Positions 40,736 through 43,854 of a stretch of DNA of 43,854 nucleotides are shown here, one piece after another. Under the pieces are notes generated by a model that was given only the letters and a program-made list of their open reading frames with translations, did not search any database and was not told the DNA's origin. Origin of the DNA: DATELY01 sp035276085 (GTDB lineage Bacteria > Pseudomonadota > Gammaproteobacteria > Steroidobacterales > Steroidobacteraceae); NCBI GenBank assembly GCA_035276085.1, contig DATELY010000056.1:1-43854 (forward strand), given 5' to 3'. The translations under genes were made by a program, and so were the position numbers. Each line of letters starts with the position of its first letter. Positions within the stretch are counted from its first letter, which is position 1.

Positions 40736-41176
40736 CTACTTCCAGCAACCAGTGCTCGCAGTGCTCGAGCTGTTCTTGGATTCCTGTTTGCCTTCATGGG
40801 TGAGGGACAGGATGGTGCAATTCGTATCCTCTGCTTGCCCCCCCGTCGCTGTGGCTGTAGCTGTGTAGGTCGTGGCGGTGCTATTGGTCAAATTGATCGT
40901 GTAATACCCGTTCTCCGTCGTGCTTGCGATTCCGAGTCCCCCTGAACTGGGTGCAGGCGTCAATTCATTGGTGCTGCCGGCTTTGATGGCATAACGGTTG
41001 TTCTGCAGGAAATACTTTTCCTGTGCAACTTGTAGCTGCAGAAGTGCGCTTTTACCTTCCGCTCTATGCGCTCGCAGCACGTAGTTGCGATAACTGGGGT
41101 ACGCAATCGCCGCGAGAATCGCAACGATCGCCACGGTGATCATCAGTTCGATCAGGGTAAAGCCACGATTTTTCAT
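40736..41176 (-). CDS. pilE: Type IV (minor) pilin, PilE-like
   Basis: The 146-residue prepilin has a short leader MKNRG cleaved before F6, the +5 glutamate E10, and a typical hydrophobic helix (FTLIELMITVAIVAILAAIA). The C-terminal region has C120 and C144, a likely disulfide. It follows pilY1 on the minus strand by 36 bases with an AAGGA Shine-Dalgarno, the normal end of the fimT-pilV-pilW-pilX-pilY1-pilE cluster. Confidence 0.92.
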   Translation of the reverse strand: MKNRGFTLIELMITVAIVAILAAIAYPSYRNYVLRAHRAEGKSALLQLQVAQEKYFLQNNRYAIKAGSTNELTPAPSSGGLGIASTTENGYYTINLTNSTATTYTATATATGGQAEDTNCTILSLTHEGKQESKNSSSTASTGCWK

Positions 41177-41212
41177 AGATCCTTACCAAATTCTTGAGGC
41201 GCTTGGCTTGTC

Positions 41213-43854
41213 TCAGTACGCGCTCGCGTCCTGCCAGAATGTTTTCACCCGCGAGCCGAAGTCCACGCAGCGGCCAAGGATGCTCACACCGGAGAAGCAG
41301 GTGCCAGGCGTGCTCGTTGAAACGGGCGCATTCGGATCGGGTGTCGGCGTCGTGCCATCCGTACGGATGACCTGCGACGGCGCAATGATGGCGACCTGCG
41401 TCGGCAAGCCAGTAACTGGGAAGGTCTCGTAGAGGTCATCGAAGCGCTTGGCCGCATTCATTGCTTGTATCGAATACGCGCGTCCTGAGCCCGACGTTAC
41501 GCTACAGACGTTCGATGCGCTGCTGCCCGCCGTGTACGTCGTGAACATCACCGTTCCGTCGACGGTGACCGACTGCGCCAACACCTTCTCGCCGGTGTTC
41601 AGCACTAGTTTCCACCCAAGGCTCGAGTCCGTGAATACTTGCGGGGTCGAGCCATCCACCGTTGCTAGGTCGCTGTCACGCACCGCTGTGAGACCGTCAT
41701 ACTGGGATTGAGTCATTGGACCCAAATAGTAGTCACGGATCGAGTAGAACCGGTCTTGGGTCGTAGAGTTCGTCTTTGGCAGTGCTCGATCTCCTGAGCC
41801 AATGGCGATGTTGTAGAAATTCGAACCGGTACGATTCACGAGCTTCGCCACATCGGGGGGGCTATAGAAAGTTCGATTGTTCGCCACCGTAGCGGAGATC
41901 TTTCCGCCCAGCGTGGCGATCACGCCGCCAGCCACTAGCGAGCCCGACGCGTTTCCGTTGGTGATATCCATTCGCCATACCTGGCCTGCCATATCACCCA
42001 CGTACATACGATCGGACCAGCCGTCATTGTTAGTATCGATGACAGTGATGCTGCTCGGGATGGCGTGCGTCATGTTCGCGAACGCACCTGATGAGGTTTT
42101 GGTCACGGACCAAAGTACGGTGCCTTTCACGGCATCAACCATGAATACGCCATTGCCCGAAGGATCACCGGCCGAGAAATACGACGTGCTGTCTTCTACG
42201 TCGTCGTAGCCGCCGCCAAAGATCAGCACCAAGCGCTGGGTATTCTGGCTGGCACTGCCCACTCTCACGCGACCCAGCGTAGGTGTCGACCATGACTTCG
42301 TTACGATGTTTCCCAAGTCCGCCGTGCCGAGGCTCCAGAGGTACTTTGGGCTGCTCTTGTTCGTGACGTCGAGAGCGTAGTAGCGGCTGCCGCCACGGCC
42401 TTGGCTGAAGAACAAGAACACTCGGTCGTTATCGCTTGGCTCTACGACGCCATCGCCATCGACATCGTACTTGAGAACTCGAACGTCGCCGTCCAGCGAA
42501 TAGTGTTTGGTCGAGGTGACTGCATCGGCGTGCAGGACCTTCAAGTCGGGCAACAGCTCCTGTGGGACATACGCCCACAATTCCGTTCCGGACATCACGT
42601 CGAACGCATGCAGGTAGCCATCATTGGTTGCCACGTAGACCACGGCATCATTGAGCTTATCGGTCGTGCTCGATCCGGAAGCGCCGTAGATGACGACTGC
42701 AGGCTGCGAGTGGAGCGGGTCTCCCATTTCATTGCGCACGTCGCTGGTTGTATTTACGACATCGCCGTCTTCATCGCCGCGCGCCCAATTGATCAGCACG
42801 CTGCGGCTAGGATCGGAACCGCCAAGATTCAGCACTGCATCCGTGATGGCGGTATTGGACGTTGCCAGCGGGTGATCGGACAGCAACTGGCCCGAGGTCG
42901 GGTTCGTGGCGCCAATGTATGTGTAAAGGTTGCGGGCGGAAGGTGCCGGTATGCTATTGGTCGCGCCGCCTGCCGTCGTATCGTTGCCAAGTCCGCCGTC
43001 GGCGATCTTGTGCCAAAAGTCTTTGGTGTTCCGCGTGAAGAAGCCCGTGGCCGGATCGACAGCGCTGACGGTATCAACCGAGGTCATCGTCGAGCCGCGT
43101 CCGACGATCTTGTTGTCGCGAAACTTGAACTTCTTGACGTTGCCAGGCCAATGCTTGTTCTGCGTCGGCTCGAACATTGAGACATAGAGATCTTCCAACA
43201 CCTGAGTCTTGTTGAAAGAGTTCACGGCGACACTGGGCGAGGTGAACGTGGAGCTCGAATCGAGTACGGCACCGATGGTTCGTTCGAATGCCGTGGCCAG
43301 CTCGGCAGCGTCGGCCGCGATCTCGGCCGTTCCGCCACCTGCATTGGCTGCATCAGCGAGGTATGCCTGCGGAGCGCCGGCACCAACGTTGTTGCCAAAG
43401 CCAATGAAGTACGTGGTGACGTTTTGATTGCCGGTGAGCGTGCTCAGGTCCTTGTTCTTGAGATTGCGGGACATCTCCTTGAGGCAGAGTCCCGTCGTTC
43501 CATCGTAATAGGTGATCGACGGCACCGAAGAGTATCCGAGTGCCTGCCACATGGTCGACGACCCGGAGTAGCACGTGTTACCCGCAGCAGTATCGAGTCC
43601 TTCGATCAGGGTGTTGGCATTGTTGTCGTTGTTGGGCAGACCGTCCGTTAGAAACACGATGTAGTTTTGTTGGCAAGAACTCGTGATTGGGCTCAGGTAG
43701 TTGGCGTTGCCTGAGCCGGTACGAGCCGCAGAAATGCTGGGTGTGTTGACGGTACTACCGCTACAGGTTCCTGACATGTCCGAGGAACAGGCCGTCGAGT
43801 TCAAGCCGTAATAGACGGCGTCGCCTCTGAAGTAGCGATAAGCCTCATACAGGG
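41213..43854 (-). CDS. pilY1: Type IV pilus tip adhesin PilY1 (3' part, cut by the window edge)
   Basis: The reading frame is open to the last base (LYEAYRYFRGDAVYYGLNST at the edge), so the gene is partial; 879 codons plus the stop are visible. Family members are over 1000 residues. The visible part includes the end of a von Willebrand A-like domain (IVFLTDGLPNNDNN) and a C-terminal beta-propeller with a calcium-binding-type loop DVDGDGVVEPSDND and a second acidic loop DTNNDGWSD. PilY1 sits at the pilus tip and supports pilus extension, adhesion and surface sensing. pilE follows. Confidence 0.94.
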   Translation of the reverse strand, partial: LYEAYRYFRGDAVYYGLNSTACSSDMSGTCSGSTVNTPSISAARTGSGNANYLSPITSSCQQNYIVFLTDGLPNNDNNANTLIEGLDTAAGNTCYSGSSTMWQALGYSSVPSITYYDGTTGLCLKEMSRNLKNKDLSTLTGNQNVTTYFIGFGNNVGAGAPQAYLADAANAGGGTAEIAADAAELATAFERTIGAVLDSSSTFTSPSVAVNSFNKTQVLEDLYVSMFEPTQNKHWPGNVKKFKFRDNKIVGRGSTMTSVDTVSAVDPATGFFTRNTKDFWHKIADGGLGNDTTAGGATNSIPAPSARNLYTYIGATNPTSGQLLSDHPLATSNTAITDAVLNLGGSDPSRSVLINWARGDEDGDVVNTTSDVRNEMGDPLHSQPAVVIYGASGSSTTDKLNDAVVYVATNDGYLHAFDVMSGTELWAYVPQELLPDLKVLHADAVTSTKHYSLDGDVRVLKYDVDGDGVVEPSDNDRVFLFFSQGRGGSRYYALDVTNKSSPKYLWSLGTADLGNIVTKSWSTPTLGRVRVGSASQNTQRLVLIFGGGYDDVEDSTSYFSAGDPSGNGVFMVDAVKGTVLWSVTKTSSGAFANMTHAIPSSITVIDTNNDGWSDRMYVGDMAGQVWRMDITNGNASGSLVAGGVIATLGGKISATVANNRTFYSPPDVAKLVNRTGSNFYNIAIGSGDRALPKTNSTTQDRFYSIRDYYLGPMTQSQYDGLTAVRDSDLATVDGSTPQVFTDSSLGWKLVLNTGEKVLAQSVTVDGTVMFTTYTAGSSASNVCSVTSGSGRAYSIQAMNAAKRFDDLYETFPVTGLPTQVAIIAPSQVIRTDGTTPTPDPNAPVSTSTPGTCFSGVSILGRCVDFGSRVKTFWQDASAY

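Noticed and set aside
1..43854. tRNA, rRNA, prophage or insertion-sequence genes
   Set aside because: I saw no cloverleaf-like tRNA sequence, no rRNA sequence and no transposase, integrase or phage structural gene on reading both strands.

Overview
The window is GC-rich, gene-dense chromosomal DNA. Gene content and order point to a gammaproteobacterium: sdhB-sdhE-ygfX, rpoE-rseA-rseB, lepA-lepB-rnc-era-recO-acpS, mfd, lolC/E/D, comEC-exbB-exbD-msbA-lpxK-kdsB, rne/rluC/maf/yceD-rpmF-plsX, and type IV pilus genes. The order is closest to what I know from Xanthomonadales, Nevskiales/Steroidobacteraceae and Pseudomonas. The exact taxon is inference, because no rRNA gene is present.

Layout. 1-1.6 kb: end of the succinate dehydrogenase operon with its flavinylation factor SdhE and a YgfX-like membrane protein. 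1.6-4.0 kb: envelope-stress sigma factor RpoE, with a recognisable sigma-E-type promoter, and its RseA/RseB control proteins. 4.0-10.6 kb: an inverted-repeat element, a glutaredoxin-like protein, then lepA, lepB, DUF4845, rnc, era, recO and acpS. 10.6-15.0 kb: a PolB-type 3'-5' exonuclease, rlmD, nagZ and a PAS protein with a degenerate GGDEF domain. 15.0-19.8 kb (minus strand): csiV, mfd and a small secreted protein. 20.0-24.0 kb: lolC-lolE-lolD, and DUF2062 on the minus strand. 24.1-32.5 kb: comEC, exbB-exbD, msbA, lpxK, a Trm112-like protein, kdsB, a tiny HTH-like protein and a low-molecular-weight phosphatase. 32.6-39.2 kb: rne, divergent rluC, maf, yceD-rpmF-plsX. 39.2-43.9 kb: an L,D-transpeptidase facing an OprI/Lpp-like lipoprotein across a shared terminator, then pilE and the 3' part of pilY1, which runs off the window edge.

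Most genes are housekeeping, with an envelope theme: lipoprotein export (Lol), LPS transport and synthesis (MsbA, LpxK, KdsB), peptidoglycan recycling and tethering (NagZ, L,D-transpeptidase, Lpp-like), envelope stress (RpoE/RseA/RseB), energised transport (ExbBD), and DNA uptake with type IV pili (ComEC, PilE, PilY1).

The most unusual signal is not a gene. Twelve gene junctions carry large imperfect hairpins. In most of them the arms are tandem copies of a short word, usually 7 nt (GGGACCT, GAGGCCT, GTAGCCC, ATCGGCC types). The word differs between elements, but the two arms of one element match each other. Seven elements with different arm words share a core of the form GCCAGA...TCTG. All twelve lie between co-directional or convergent genes; the five divergent (promoter) regions have none. 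This looks like a family of fast-evolving, concerted inverted repeats placed at transcript ends, and it is the best candidate here for an undescribed system.
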